A stretch of DNA of 64,000 nucleotides from Streptomyces capillispiralis (GTDB lineage: Bacteria > Actinomycetota > Actinomycetes > Streptomycetales > Streptomycetaceae): contig NZ_VIWV01000001.1 of NCBI RefSeq assembly GCF_007829875.1, forward strand, positions 5,488,501 to 5,552,500, written 5' to 3'. The number at the start of each line of letters is the position of its first letter. Position 1 is the stretch's first letter. This document shows positions 51,440 to 59,722 of the stretch, in pieces. A program made the translations under genes and the position numbers. The notes under the pieces were generated by a model, which was not told the origin of the DNA, made no database searches, and was given only the letters and a program-made list of their open reading frames with translations.

Positions 51440-52222
51440 TCAGTGCACCTCGTCCACCAGCACGTCCAGCGCCCACGCCGTCCCGGCCCGCGAGGGCGCC
51501 GCCGCCTCCACCACGTACCCGAGGTCCCGCAGCGCCTCCACCAGCTCCGCCGGGTCCTTCGGCGCGGGCCCGGCCGTCAGCAGACTCCGTACGATCCGGC
51601 CCTTGGTCGCCTTGTTGAAGTGGCTGACCACCTTCCGGGTGGGCGCGTGCAGCACCCGTACGGTCGCCGTCCGTCCGGCCGGCTCGCCCTTCGGCTTCCA
51701 GGCCGCCGCGTACGCCGCCGACCGCAGGTCCAGGACCAGCCCGCCGCCCGCCACCTCGGGCAGCACCTCGGCCATCGGCGCCCGCCAGTGACCGCCCAGC
51801 GCCCCCAGCCCCGGCAGCCGCACCCCCATCGAGCAGCGGTAGGAGGGAATCCGGTCGGTCACCCGGACCGCGCCCCACAACCCGGAGAAGACCAGCAGGG
51901 ACGTCGCGGCCCGCCGCTTCGCCGCCGCGTCGAGGGAGGCCAGGTCCAGGGCGTCGTACAGGACCCCGGTGTAGATCTCCCCGGCGGGCCGCGCCCCGGC
52001 CGTCCGCAGCCCGGCGTTCTTGGCGACCTCGCCCCGCAGCCCCTCGCTCAGCCCGAGCACCTCGCGCGCCTTGTCCTCGTCACCGGTGCACAGGTCCACC
52101 AGCTCGGTCAGGACGGCCTCCCGCGCCGCGGCCAGCCCCGGCAGCGACAGCGACTCGGGCTTCAGCGGGGCACCGCGGCCGGAAGCGGCCTTTCCCTCGG
52201 ACGGCGGCAGCAGGACAAGCAC
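51440..52222 (-). CDS. yaaA: Peroxide stress protein YaaA
   Basis: A 260-residue DUF328/YaaA protein. The start LVLLPPSEGKA (1-12), the block FSGLWGAVRVTDRIPSYRCSMG (about 123-144) and HFNKATKGRIVR (about 203-214) are family signatures. E. coli YaaA limits free intracellular iron during peroxide stress and binds DNA; activity here is inferred. GTG 52222. The gap to the TetR gene upstream is 27 bp, so they may be cotranscribed. Confidence 0.95.
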   Translation of the reverse strand: MLVLLPPSEGKAASGRGAPLKPESLSLPGLAAAREAVLTELVDLCTGDEDKAREVLGLSEGLRGEVAKNAGLRTAGARPAGEIYTGVLYDALDLASLDAAAKRRAATSLLVFSGLWGAVRVTDRIPSYRCSMGVRLPGLGALGGHWRAPMAEVLPEVAGGGLVLDLRSAAYAAAWKPKGEPAGRTATVRVLHAPTRKVVSHFNKATKGRIVRSLLTAGPAPKDPAELVEALRDLGYVVEAAAPSRAGTAWALDVLVDEVH

Positions 52223-52249
52223 ACGTACTCCTTCGGTCGAACCCGCCAG

Positions 52250-52909
52250 TCAGCGTACGGCGTGCGCCAGGCCGTCCAGCTCGGCGGCGTAGAGCAGGGC
52301 CGGATCGAAGCCCATGCCCGTGAAGTGGCCCGCGAGCTCCAGGGACAGCACGCCGTGCAGACGGGTCCAGAAGGACAGCGCGCGGTGCAGGGCGGCCGGG
52401 TCCGCGGGGTGGCCGTCCGCCCACGCGCGGTGCCCGGCGAGGTGGTCGTCGAGACCGGAGCCGTCCGCAGGGCCGTCCACGAGCCGGGCGGCGTCGAGGA
52501 GCATCGCCATGATCTCGCGCGCGACCGTGGTGACGTCGTCGGGGGCGTGGTAGCCGGGCACGGGGGTGCCGTAGACGAGGAAGTAGCGCTGGGGGTCGGC
52601 GAGGGCCCAGGAGCGCAGTGCGGCCCCGAGCGCGGCCAGGTCCGTGCCGCCGGACGCGGTGGTCGCGCGCAGGGCGTCGGCGAGACCGCGGTAGGCGTCC
52701 CGGATCAGCTCGGTGATCAGGTCGTCGCGGCCGGCGAAGTACCGGTAGAGCGCGGGACCGCTCATGCCCAGCTGCTTGGCGATGGCGTTCAGCGACAGCC
52801 CGGGCGCCCCCGACGAGGCGATCTGCTCCCAGGCGCGCTCCTTGATCTCCGCGCGCACCTGGCTCCGGTACCGCTCACGGGGCGTCCGCCCCTCCTTGCC
52901 CGCCACCAC
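52250..52909 (-). CDS. TetR-family regulator
   Basis: A 219-residue TetR protein. The HTH is clear (IASSGAPGLSLNAIAKQLGMSGPALYRYF is the core, with the recognition helix in GMSGPALYRYF), and the TetR_C_33-like domain contains YFLVYGTPVPGYHAP. Ligand and targets are unknown; the neighbouring yaaA gene may be regulated. The start is uncertain: GTG 52909 has AAGGGG about 9 bp upstream, but an in-frame GTG at 52963 would add 18 residues. Confidence 0.87.
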   Translation of the reverse strand: MVAGKEGRTPRERYRSQVRAEIKERAWEQIASSGAPGLSLNAIAKQLGMSGPALYRYFAGRDDLITELIRDAYRGLADALRATTASGGTDLAALGAALRSWALADPQRYFLVYGTPVPGYHAPDDVTTVAREIMAMLLDAARLVDGPADGSGLDDHLAGHRAWADGHPADPAALHRALSFWTRLHGVLSLELAGHFTGMGFDPALLYAAELDGLAHAVR

Positions 52910-52975
52910 CTGCCGTGCCCCTTCCGCCGTCACCGCCCGGGACGTGCGGTGAGACGGTATCACCGAAGGGAAGGG

Positions 52976-53560
52976 CTACAGCGGGACCGGCCGTGCCAGG
53001 GCCCGGACCAGCCCGTCCGCGTCGTCCGCGTGGAAACGGACCACGCGGACCTCACGGCGCCGCCCGAAGAAGGTGACGTGGGCGACCGGCTCGGCGAGTT
53101 CCACCGTGACCGTCGTCCGCGAGCCGACGGCGACGTCGAGCTCGCCGTCGGCCCTCTCGTGCGTCATCCGCAGCTCGCGCCGGACCGAGGCGATCCGCTC
53201 CAGCGGTATGCGTACATCGACGCGGACGGCCTGGCGCACCCGCAGCACACCCCCACCCAGCACATGCGGACGCACGACGGACGCGGCGTGCAGCGCCACG
53301 ACGAACACCACGGTGTACACGTCCAGGACCAGCACCACCGCGTGCAGGACCGGCCAGTCCGCCAGCAGCACCGACAGCGCCACCGTCTCCACCGCGCACA
53401 CGAACGCGAACCCGAACATCATGGCCGCCTGCCCGCCCGCGTACCCGAACGCCCGCCCGCCGCCGGTACCGTGCGTACGCCGCGCCAGCCACAGTCCGAG
53501 GCTCGCCATCAGCAGCAGCTCGTGCCGCGCCGGCGCCCACGCCACCCGTACGCCCCTCAC
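52976..53560 (-). CDS. Membrane protein cotranscribed with MerR regulator
   Basis: A 194-residue protein with two to three hydrophobic segments in the first half (about 14-30, 42-60 and 65-95) and a soluble beta-rich C-terminal half of about 90 residues (VRQAVRVDVRIPLERIASVRREL, FFGRRREVRVVRFHADDAD). That layout resembles PH-like membrane proteins. Function unknown. GTG 53560 overlaps the MerR stop (GTGA), so it is coupled to and likely controlled by the MerR protein. Confidence 0.78.
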   Translation of the reverse strand: MRGVRVAWAPARHELLLMASLGLWLARRTHGTGGGRAFGYAGGQAAMMFGFAFVCAVETVALSVLLADWPVLHAVVLVLDVYTVVFVVALHAASVVRPHVLGGGVLRVRQAVRVDVRIPLERIASVRRELRMTHERADGELDVAVGSRTTVTVELAEPVAHVTFFGRRREVRVVRFHADDADGLVRALARPVPL

Positions 53561-54315
53561 GGCCGGCCCTCCGCGACGATCCGCAGCATCCGGCGGACCG
53601 CCTCCGCCTGGGCCGGCGCGAAGTCGGCGTAGAAGGCGCGCAGGAAACTCCCGCCCGCCGCGTCCGGGGTGAGTTCGGCCGGGACCAGCTCGGCCGGCAC
53701 GCACGCGGCCAGCGCCCGCGCGGCCTCCTCGACCCGCGGGTCGTCCGTCCCGGCGTCGGCGAGCGAGTCGAGCAGCCGGTACAGCCCCAGCACCCGCTCC
53801 GCGCCGCCCGGCGCGCCGACGACACCGCTGAGCAGCGCCGTCATCCGCTCCCGCTCCCGCGGGGGCGCGGCGGTCTCGATGAGCGCCAGGATCTCGCGGT
53901 CCCTGGCGGCCATGGGGGAGTCGGTGACCTCCCCCATCTCCCGGAACAGCGCGGCCAGTCCGGGCGACACCGGCCCCCCGGCCACCAGCCCGCCCTCCGA
54001 CTCCAGCAACGTCCGCAGCCGCGCCCGCCGGTCCCGGATCGCGGCCTCCTGCCGCGCCAGGTCCTCGTCCAGCTCCGTCAGCACCTCGGCGAGGTCCTTG
54101 CCGGCGTCGTCCGCCAGCACGTCCCGCACTTCGGCGAGCCCCAGCCCCAGCTCGGTCAGCCGCCTGACCCGGGCCAGGACCACGGCGTGCCGCAGCGTGT
54201 AGTCCCGGTAGCCGTTGGCCCGCCGCTCCGGCTCCGGCAACAGGCCCAGATGGTGGTAGTGCCGTACCGCCCGCGTGGTGACACCGACGGCGGCGGCGAG
54301 TTCTCCGATCCGCAT
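53557..54315 (-). CDS. MerR-family regulator
   Basis: A 252-residue MerR protein. The winged HTH is at the start (MRIGELAAAVGVTTRAVRHYHHLGLLPEPER), then helices LRHAVVLARVRRLTELGLGLAEV, a coiled-coil dimerisation helix (DEDLARQEAAIRDRRARL), and a ~130-residue effector domain of TipAS-like type. No metal-binding cysteines, so small-molecule rather than metal sensing. ATG 54315. It probably autoregulates through the TTGAC/GTCAA dyad just upstream. Confidence 0.92.
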   Translation of the reverse strand: MRIGELAAAVGVTTRAVRHYHHLGLLPEPERRANGYRDYTLRHAVVLARVRRLTELGLGLAEVRDVLADDAGKDLAEVLTELDEDLARQEAAIRDRRARLRTLLESEGGLVAGGPVSPGLAALFREMGEVTDSPMAARDREILALIETAAPPRERERMTALLSGVVGAPGGAERVLGLYRLLDSLADAGTDDPRVEEAARALAACVPAELVPAELTPDAAGGSFLRAFYADFAPAQAEAVRRMLRIVAEGRP

Positions 54316-54331
54316 GCCCCCAGTAGAAACG

Positions 54332-54352
54332 TTGACGCCGCGACAGGGTCAA
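54332..54352. promoter_or_regulatory. MerR-type operator/promoter
   Basis: TTGAC and GTCAA arms (5 bp each) separated by 11 bp. On the minus strand the first arm coincides with -35 TTGACC, and TTTCTA 17 bp later can be the -10, so the operator overlaps the promoter of the MerR gene. It is also 27 bp upstream of the divergent AraC start. Confidence 0.65.
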
Positions 54353-54378
54353 GCCACGCTGTGGCCGGGGGCGAGGAC

Positions 54379-55221
54379 ATGGGCGGGCGGGAACAGGCAC
54401 GGTGGGCCAGGGCGCGGCTGGGGCGCTGCGGTCCCCCCGTCGACCTGCTCACGGCCCGCTTCGCCCGGCACGAGTACGCCCCGCACGCGCACGCCGAGTA
54501 CACGGTCGGCGTCACCGTCGGCGGCCTGGAGACCATCGCCTACCGCGGCGGACGCATCGTCTCCGGACCCGGCTCGATCGTCGTCCTCGAACCCGGCGAG
54601 ATGCACACCGGCGGCCCCGCCGCCCCCGAGGGCTACGCCTACCGGGCCCTCTACGCCGCCCCCGCCCTCCTCACCGACGGCACCGACGGCCGCCGCCCGC
54701 CGCACTTCCGCGAACCCGTCCTCGACGACCCCGAACTGGCCGCCGCCCTGCGCCGCGCCCACACCGACCTCAGCGCCCACCCCGACCCGCTGGAGGCCGA
54801 GTCCCGTCTGCCCTGGCTGCTCACCGCGCTCACCCGCCGCCACTCCACCGCCCGCGCGGGCGACGACACCCTCCCCGGCGCCGGCCACATCGCCCGCACC
54901 GTCCGCGACCGCCTCGCCGACGAACTCCTCGCCCCGCCCTCCCTCGCCGCCCTCGCCGCCGACCTCGGCCTCTCCCGCTACCAGCTCCTGCGCGCCTTCC
55001 GTACGACGATGGGGGTGCCCCCGTACGCCTGGCTCGCCCAGTACCGGGTGACCAGGGCCCGCACCCTGCTGGAAGCCGGACTGCGCCCCGCCGAGGTGGC
55101 CGGACTCGTCGGCTTCGCCGACCAGGCGCACCTGACCCGCTGGTTCCGGCGGGTCCTCGGGGTGACCCCGGCGGCGTACCGCAACAGCGTGCGCAACAGC
55201 GTTCAAGACAGCGCCCCCTGA
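54379..55221 (+). CDS. AraC-family regulator
   Basis: A 280-residue protein with an AraC_binding cupin at the start (RHEYAPHAHAEYTVGVTVGG, VLEPGEMHTGGPA) and a double HTH C-terminus (about 175-275: SLAALAADLGLSRYQLLRAF, GLVGFADQAHLTRWFRRVLGVTP). It probably controls the following EamA transporter, 19 bp downstream, on sensing an aromatic or amino compound. ATG 54379 with GGGGGCGAGG upstream; GTG 54361 is an alternative. Confidence 0.92.
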   Translation: MGGREQARWARARLGRCGPPVDLLTARFARHEYAPHAHAEYTVGVTVGGLETIAYRGGRIVSGPGSIVVLEPGEMHTGGPAAPEGYAYRALYAAPALLTDGTDGRRPPHFREPVLDDPELAAALRRAHTDLSAHPDPLEAESRLPWLLTALTRRHSTARAGDDTLPGAGHIARTVRDRLADELLAPPSLAALAADLGLSRYQLLRAFRTTMGVPPYAWLAQYRVTRARTLLEAGLRPAEVAGLVGFADQAHLTRWFRRVLGVTPAAYRNSVRNSVQDSAP

Positions 55222-55240
55222 CCCGGCCGACACTCCCCGC

Positions 55241-56221
55241 ATGACTGCACGCGGCTGGCTCCTGTTCTCCCTGATGGGAGTGGTCTGGGGCATCCCCTAT
55301 CTGATGATCAAGGTGGCGGTGGACGAGGTGTCCCCGTCCGTGGTGGTGTTCACGCGGTGCGCGCTGGGCGCCGCGCTCCTGCTGCCGTTCGCCCTCCGCC
55401 GGGGCGGCCTCGCCCGCACCGTCCGGGCGCACTGGAAGCCCATGCTGGCCTTCGCGGTCATCGAGATCATCGGCCCCTGGTGGACCCTCACCGACGCCGA
55501 ACGCCACCTGTCCAGCTCCACCGCGGGCCTGCTCATCGCGGGCGTGCCCATCGTCGCCGTCCTCCTGGCCCGCTTCTTCGGCGCCGAGGAACGGATCGGC
55601 GCCCGCCGGGCGACCGGACTCGCCCTCGGCCTCGGGGGTGTCGCCGTCCTCACGGTGCCGCACCTCACCGGCGGCGACACCCGCTCGCTGGCCGAGGTGC
55701 TGGTGACGGTCGTCGGCTACGCCACCGCGCCGCTGATCGCCGCCCGCCACCTGAAGGACGTCCCGACCCTCCAGCTCATCACCCCCTGCCTCACCCTCGC
55801 GGCCGTCGTCTACGCCCCCGCCGCCTTCCTGACCCGGCCCGACGCCCTGCCCCCGGGCGAGGTCCTGGCCGCCCTCGCCGGCCTCGGCGTGGTCTGCACC
55901 GCGATCGCGTTCGTGGCCTTCCTGGAACTGATCAAGGAGGTCGGCCCGACCCGGGCCGGTGTCATCACCTACGTCAACCCCGCGGTCGCCGTCGCCGCGG
56001 GCGCGCTCCTCCTGGGCGAGGACCTGACCCTCGGCATCGGCGTCGCCTTCACCCTGATCCTGGCGGGCTCGGTGCTGGCCACGGCCGCCGCCGGTCCCGG
56101 GCGGGAGAGCCGCCGGGTACCATGGTCGGCACGGCAGACGAGCCGGGCGGGCGGCCGCGTGGAGTCCCTCACGGGACTCCCCGAGGAACGTCCGGGCTCC
56201 ACAGGGCAGGGTGATGGCTAA
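55241..56221 (+). CDS. EamA/DMT-family transporter whose 3' end overlaps rnpB
   Basis: A 326-residue exporter with ten membrane segments in two EamA halves (MGVVWGIPYLMIKVAVDEV, GVITYVNPAVAVAAGALLLGE). DMT pumps export amino acids or drugs. The membrane core ends near residue 288; the last ~30 codons run into the 5' part of the RNase P RNA gene (56134 on), so the C-terminal tail is read from rnpB DNA. ATG 55241; coupled to the AraC gene. Confidence 0.92.
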   Translation: MTARGWLLFSLMGVVWGIPYLMIKVAVDEVSPSVVVFTRCALGAALLLPFALRRGGLARTVRAHWKPMLAFAVIEIIGPWWTLTDAERHLSSSTAGLLIAGVPIVAVLLARFFGAEERIGARRATGLALGLGGVAVLTVPHLTGGDTRSLAEVLVTVVGYATAPLIAARHLKDVPTLQLITPCLTLAAVVYAPAAFLTRPDALPPGEVLAALAGLGVVCTAIAFVAFLELIKEVGPTRAGVITYVNPAVAVAAGALLLGEDLTLGIGVAFTLILAGSVLATAAAGPGRESRRVPWSARQTSRAGGRVESLTGLPEERPGSTGQGDG

Positions 56222-56543
56222 CGGCCACCCGGGGTGACCCGCGGGACAGTGCCACAGAAAGCAGACCGCCGGGGATCTCGGTCCTCGGTAAGGGTGAAAC
56301 GGTGGTGTAAGAGACCACCAGTGCCCAGGGCGACCTGGGCAGCTAGGTAAACCCCACCCGGAGCAAGGTCAAGAGGAGCGCCGTGAAAAGCGCTCTGCGC
56401 GGACGTTCGAGGGCTGCCCGCCCGAGTCCGCGGGTAGACCGCACGAGGCCGGCGGCAACGCCGGCCCTAGATGGATGGCCGTCACCCGGGGCTCCGCGAG
56501 GAACCCCGGGAACAGAACCCGGCGTACAGCCCGACTCGTCTGC
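56134..56543 (+). ncRNA. rnpB: RNase P RNA (class A)
   Basis: About 410 nt with the P1 helix closing GCAGACGAGCCGGGC (56134-56148) and GCCCGACTCGTCTGC (56529-56543). Conserved core elements include GAGGAACGTCCGGGCTCC, CAGGGTGATGGCTAACG, GACAGTGCCACAGAAA, GGTAAGGGTGAAACGGTG, GGTAAACCCCACC and TAGATGGATGGCCGTC. Its RNA cleaves the 5' leader of tRNA precursors. The 5' 88 nt overlap the end of the EamA gene on the same strand. Followed by a strong terminator. Confidence 0.97.
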
Positions 56544-56564
56544 CGCTACCTGCGGCTTTGCCTC

Positions 56565-56600
56565 GGAAAGGGCCTCTGACCTGCGCCGGAGGCCCTTTCC
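56565..56600 (+). terminator. rnpB terminator
   Basis: Perfect 12-bp stem GGAAAGGGCCTC/GAGGCCCTTTCC with a 12-nt loop, 21 bp past the 3' end of RNase P RNA. Confidence 0.9.
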
Positions 56601-57005
56601 GACCTTTCAGGGGCTTGCCGCGTTACGCGGTGGAAAGTCCCTCGGAAGTCCCTCAGACAGCGCTGAAAGTCCCTGAAAAGTCCCTGGAGCGGAGTGGAGC
56701 GGAGGGGCGGGCGAGGCCTCTGAGCTGGCTCGATCGATGGGACACGACGCTGTGCATCTGCCCCCGCGGATTGCAACTGCCGTAACCGCAGCAGGGTGGT
56801 CTGAGGCGAGGTGCGGAGGGGTACGGTCTACGCGACGTGCGTTTCCGGTGTTCGCGTGCCTCAACAGGAGCAGACCCGTATCACAACACGTCGAAGCGTC
56901 AAGGCGTCTTGCCGGGCGTGCCTACGGACAGACTGTCCTCCCACAGCCCTTGTCGGGTGGAAGGCTTCTTTGTCACTGAGGCCACTACCAGGTGAGGTTG
57001 TCGTC
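56601..57005. other. Gene-poor stretch with AAGTCCCT repeats
   Basis: No convincing gene. 56634-56685 holds four copies of AAGTCCCT (two near each other on either side of a CAGCGCTG dyad). G+C drops here compared with everything to the left. 56811-57005 could be leader for the ATPase gene (CAACAGGAGCAGACC at 56868); its promoter is not obvious. Confidence 0.6.
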
Positions 57006-57572
57006 ATGGCGCGTCGCAGTCCCGAACGTCCGACGTACGGATTCACGGTTGCGGCTGCTGTCGACGCTGTCCCGGCCGCACGCCGCCAAGTTGTTTCGCT
57101 AGCCCGGGATCTGGGGCTTCCGCTGTCGGACCAGACACTGGAGACCGTTGAGTTGCTGGCTGGCGAGGTGATCGCCAATGCTGTCCTTTATACAGACGCT
57201 CCGTGCGACGTCTCCGTGACGCGGGCCGATGAACGGCTTCGCGTCGAAGTCACGGACGCGGATGCATCGTTGCCAAGAAGTGTTGAGGCAGGGCCGAACG
57301 ACGAGAACGGTCGGGGCCTCCTGCTCGTGAGCGCCTTGGCGGCCGACTGGGGGATGCAACCGGAACCCTCGGGCAAGACGACATGGTTCGAGATCACGTC
57401 GGAGCCTTGGGCCGAGGGCACGGGCGATTGCCGTGCGGATGAACCGCCTTCACCCCTCGCGGGTGACGGTGCCGTCCGACGAACCGAGTGTGACGCTCGT
57501 AGGGCCTTGTCGGCCGACTCGCGCTCGTCGTTCGGCGCAGCAACTGCTGGGAAGCGACATCAGGCTGCCTGA
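57006..57572 (+). CDS. RsbW-like ATP-binding regulatory protein
   Basis: A 188-residue protein with a GHKL ATPase fold: N box ELLAGEVIANAVLYTDAP (about 44-60), G1 VEVTDADASLP, G2 ENGRGLLLVSALAADWG and TTWFEI as last strand. Related to the ATPase at 24318-24746. It probably regulates a sigma factor or developmental regulator of unknown identity. The last ~50 residues are disordered. ATG 57006 follows AGGTGAGG by 9 bp. Third-position G/C bias is weaker than in the genes left of rnpB. Confidence 0.87.
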   Translation: MARRSPERPTYGFTVAAAVDAVPAARRQVVSLARDLGLPLSDQTLETVELLAGEVIANAVLYTDAPCDVSVTRADERLRVEVTDADASLPRSVEAGPNDENGRGLLLVSALAADWGMQPEPSGKTTWFEITSEPWAEGTGDCRADEPPSPLAGDGAVRRTECDARRALSADSRSSFGAATAGKRHQAA

Positions 57573-57682
57573 GGCTGTGATCCAAAGCGGCCGTCCCCGG
57601 CGGCCTCGAGACGGAACGGCTTGTGGCCGAACTGCACGCGGATTGAGGGATTGTCCGGTCGTAGAGGAGTCGTTGGAAGTCA

Positions 57683-57800
57683 GCTGGCCGTTCCCGGCGA
57701 GGTCGTAGTCGTCGCCAACAGGGAGACCTCGTGTGTGCTGCCGCCCGAGGCCGAGACGCCCGCACAACGGATGGACACGTACAGTCACGATCCAGTCCGT
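57683..57800 (+). pseudogene. Possible decayed start of a second RsbW-like ATPase gene
   Basis: 57687-57715 (GTTCCCGGCGAGGTCGTAG..., then GTCGTCGCC) is similar to the leader and start of the ATPase gene at 57006 (ACCAGGTGAGGTTGTCGTCATG), but the ATG is replaced and an extra GTA is present. The following codons give NRETSCVLPPEAETPAQ, a start typical of such ATPases, then the frame runs into unrelated sequence. Rest of the 57573-57879 gap: no gene seen. Confidence 0.4.
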
Positions 57801-57879
57801 GTAACCTGCTGGGTGCCCGGTGCCGTGTTCCGCCTGGGACAACTGGGTTCGCAACGATCATCTTCGGCTTGGAGGACGG

Positions 57880-58710
57880 GTGGCAGTGCAGCGGATCACG
57901 ACCCGCAATGCCCGTTTCCAGCAGCTGCAGACGCTGCTCAACAACCGCACCAAGCGAGGGCGTGCCAAGGAGTTCCTCGTTCAGGGTGTGCGGCCGATCA
58001 CGATGGCCGTGGAGCACGGCTGGACCGTTCGGTCCCTGCTCTATGACGCCAGCCGCCCGCTCTCCCGATGGGCCGAGGATCTACTGCGCGGGGTCGGCGC
58101 CGAGCGCGTCGCGATGGCACCGCAGTTGCTTGCCGAGCTGAGCGAGAAGGCCGACGGCGCTGCGGAAGTCCTGGCAGTGGTCGAGATGGCGCCGGACAGC
58201 CTTTCGCGGATCAAGGTTCGCGACGACTTCCTCGGCCTGGTCTTCGACCGGCCGACGCAGCCCGGCAACATCGGAAGCATCGTGCGGTCGGCCGACGCCT
58301 TCGGCGCAAGCGGGCTTATCGTGACGGGGCACGCGGCGGACCCGTACGACCCCAAGTCGGTACGTGCCTCCACGGGATCGTTCTTCGCCGTGCCCGTGGT
58401 GCGGAGCCAGTCGCACCACGAGGTCATGGAGTGGCTGGAGAAGGAACGCGCTCAGGGGCGGCCGGTTGCCGTTGTCGGCACGGACGAGGACGGCGATGCC
58501 GAGGTCTCGGAATTCGATCTGACCCAGCCGGTTCTACTGCTCATCGGCAATGAGACCGCCGGCCTCAGCTCGGCCTGGCGAGAGCTCTGTGACCACGTGA
58601 TCAGCATTCCGATGACGGGCTCGGCCAGCTCCCTGAACGCGTCGAACGCCGCTTCCGTCGTTCTCTACGAAGCGCGCCGTCAGCGTCTGGCGAAGCAGCG
58701 CAAGGCGTGA
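57880..58710 (+). CDS. SpoU/TrmH-family RNA 2'-O-methyltransferase
   Basis: A 276-residue SPOUT methyltransferase. N-terminal RNA-binding domain (RNARFQQLQTLLNNRTKR, QGVRPI) and catalytic SpoU domain with motif 1 PGNIGSIVRSADAFG (about 127-141), motif 2 LLIGNETAGLS and motif 3 IPMTGSASSLNASNAASV. Members methylate 2'-OH of tRNA or 23S rRNA; thiostrepton-resistance enzymes are distant relatives, but no producer cluster is near. GTG 57880 follows GGAGG at 4 bp (GTG 57886 is an alternative). It is convergent with the glycan operon. Confidence 0.92.
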   Translation: MAVQRITTRNARFQQLQTLLNNRTKRGRAKEFLVQGVRPITMAVEHGWTVRSLLYDASRPLSRWAEDLLRGVGAERVAMAPQLLAELSEKADGAAEVLAVVEMAPDSLSRIKVRDDFLGLVFDRPTQPGNIGSIVRSADAFGASGLIVTGHAADPYDPKSVRASTGSFFAVPVVRSQSHHEVMEWLEKERAQGRPVAVVGTDEDGDAEVSEFDLTQPVLLLIGNETAGLSSAWRELCDHVISIPMTGSASSLNASNAASVVLYEARRQRLAKQRKA

Positions 58711-58725
58711 CCTTCCGAGGTCACG
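58706..58725. terminator. Compact bidirectional terminator covering both stop codons
   Basis: CGTGACCT-TCCG-AGGTCACG, 8-bp perfect stem. It contains the stop of the SpoU gene (TGA 58708-58710) and the stop of the leftward glycosyltransferase (58721-58723). Confidence 0.65.
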
Positions 58726-59722
58726 TCCAGACCTCGCCGCTGACCGCTCTCTTGTAGACCGCCAGGTACTGGCGGGCGATGGTGTGGTGGCCCCATCGGT
58801 CCACCGCTGTTTCGCGCACGACCTTGGCCGTGGGAAGCGACGCCAGCACCCCCTTCGCGTCGCCGGGTGTGATCTCCTGTCCGATCGGCAGCACCGTACC
58901 GACGCCGGGGACGATCTCCGGCAGGCATCCGTTGTCCGTGGCGACCACCGGGGTACCGCTGGCGGCGGCCTCCGAGACCACGGTGGCGCCGGGCTCGATC
59001 CATCGTCCGCCGAACGGTCCTCCCCACGGCTGGGACAGCACGAGCTGCGCTCGGGCGCGTGTGATCAGTCGGGTACGGGCGCTGCCTCCGACCTCGCCCA
59101 CATAACGGACGGTGTGCGGGAAGTCGGCCAGCAGCGCGTCCAGGTAGTCCTTCTCCCAGGCAGGTCCGGCGACCGTCAGCGGCACGCCGGCGGCGTGCGC
59201 GAACGCCGCCGCCTCGCGCACGCCCTTGTGCGCGGAGACCCGGCCCAGGAAGAGGAGATAGTCGTCCTTCACCTCCTGGAACTGACAGCGCGCGGGGTTG
59301 ACCGGTAGCCGGATCACCGGGGCGGAGACTGACCCCGCGGCAGCGCGTTGCGCGCGGGAGAGGTAGATGCCGTTGGTCTGGAGCTCCGGCACGCTGTTGA
59401 GGTGGTGTGTGCTCACCGTGGGTCTGTGGTTGTTGGCCGGCAGTGCGGCGGTGTTCGAGTGGTCGTGGACGATGTCCGGGCCGAAGGCTTCGATGGCGGC
59501 GTGGATCTCGGCCTTCTCCACTGCGTCGGACACCGTGACGCCGTCCTGGACCGGGCTTCCTGGAGCTCCGAGGAGGAGGATCTCGCACCCGGCCTCCAGC
59601 AGTCCGTCTATGAGCGTGGCGACGACCCACTGGATGCCGCCGTAGCCCTGGGGCGGCACGGTGATCCACTGGCGGGGGTCGGCGCCGTACCGGTACGGCG
59701 GGATGACCATGGCTACCTTCAT
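58721..59722 (-). CDS. Glycosyltransferase (GT4/GT-B type), surface glycan cluster
   Basis: A 333-residue GT-B glycosyltransferase. Acceptor region GYGGIQWVVATLIDGLLEAG (about 27-46), DIVHDHS and STHHLN in the N-domain, and donor site LLFLGRVSAHKGVREA with the E-x7-E-like SEAAASGTPVVATDNGCLPEIV in the C-domain. It would add one sugar to a growing glycan or lipid carrier. ATG 59722 overlaps the upstream GT2 gene stop (ATGA). Last gene of the operon before the terminator. Confidence 0.9.
   Translation of the reverse strand: MKVAMVIPPYRYGADPRQWITVPPQGYGGIQWVVATLIDGLLEAGCEILLLGAPGSPVQDGVTVSDAVEKAEIHAAIEAFGPDIVHDHSNTAALPANNHRPTVSTHHLNSVPELQTNGIYLSRAQRAAAGSVSAPVIRLPVNPARCQFQEVKDDYLLFLGRVSAHKGVREAAAFAHAAGVPLTVAGPAWEKDYLDALLADFPHTVRYVGEVGGSARTRLITRARAQLVLSQPWGGPFGGRWIEPGATVVSEAAASGTPVVATDNGCLPEIVPGVGTVLPIGQEITPGDAKGVLASLPTAKVVRETAVDRWGHHTIARQYLAVYKRAVSGEVWT

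Noticed and set aside
57880..58710. Thiostrepton-type antibiotic resistance methyltransferase
   Set aside because: General SpoU motifs only; no thiopeptide cluster nearby, so a housekeeping RNA methyltransferase is more likely.
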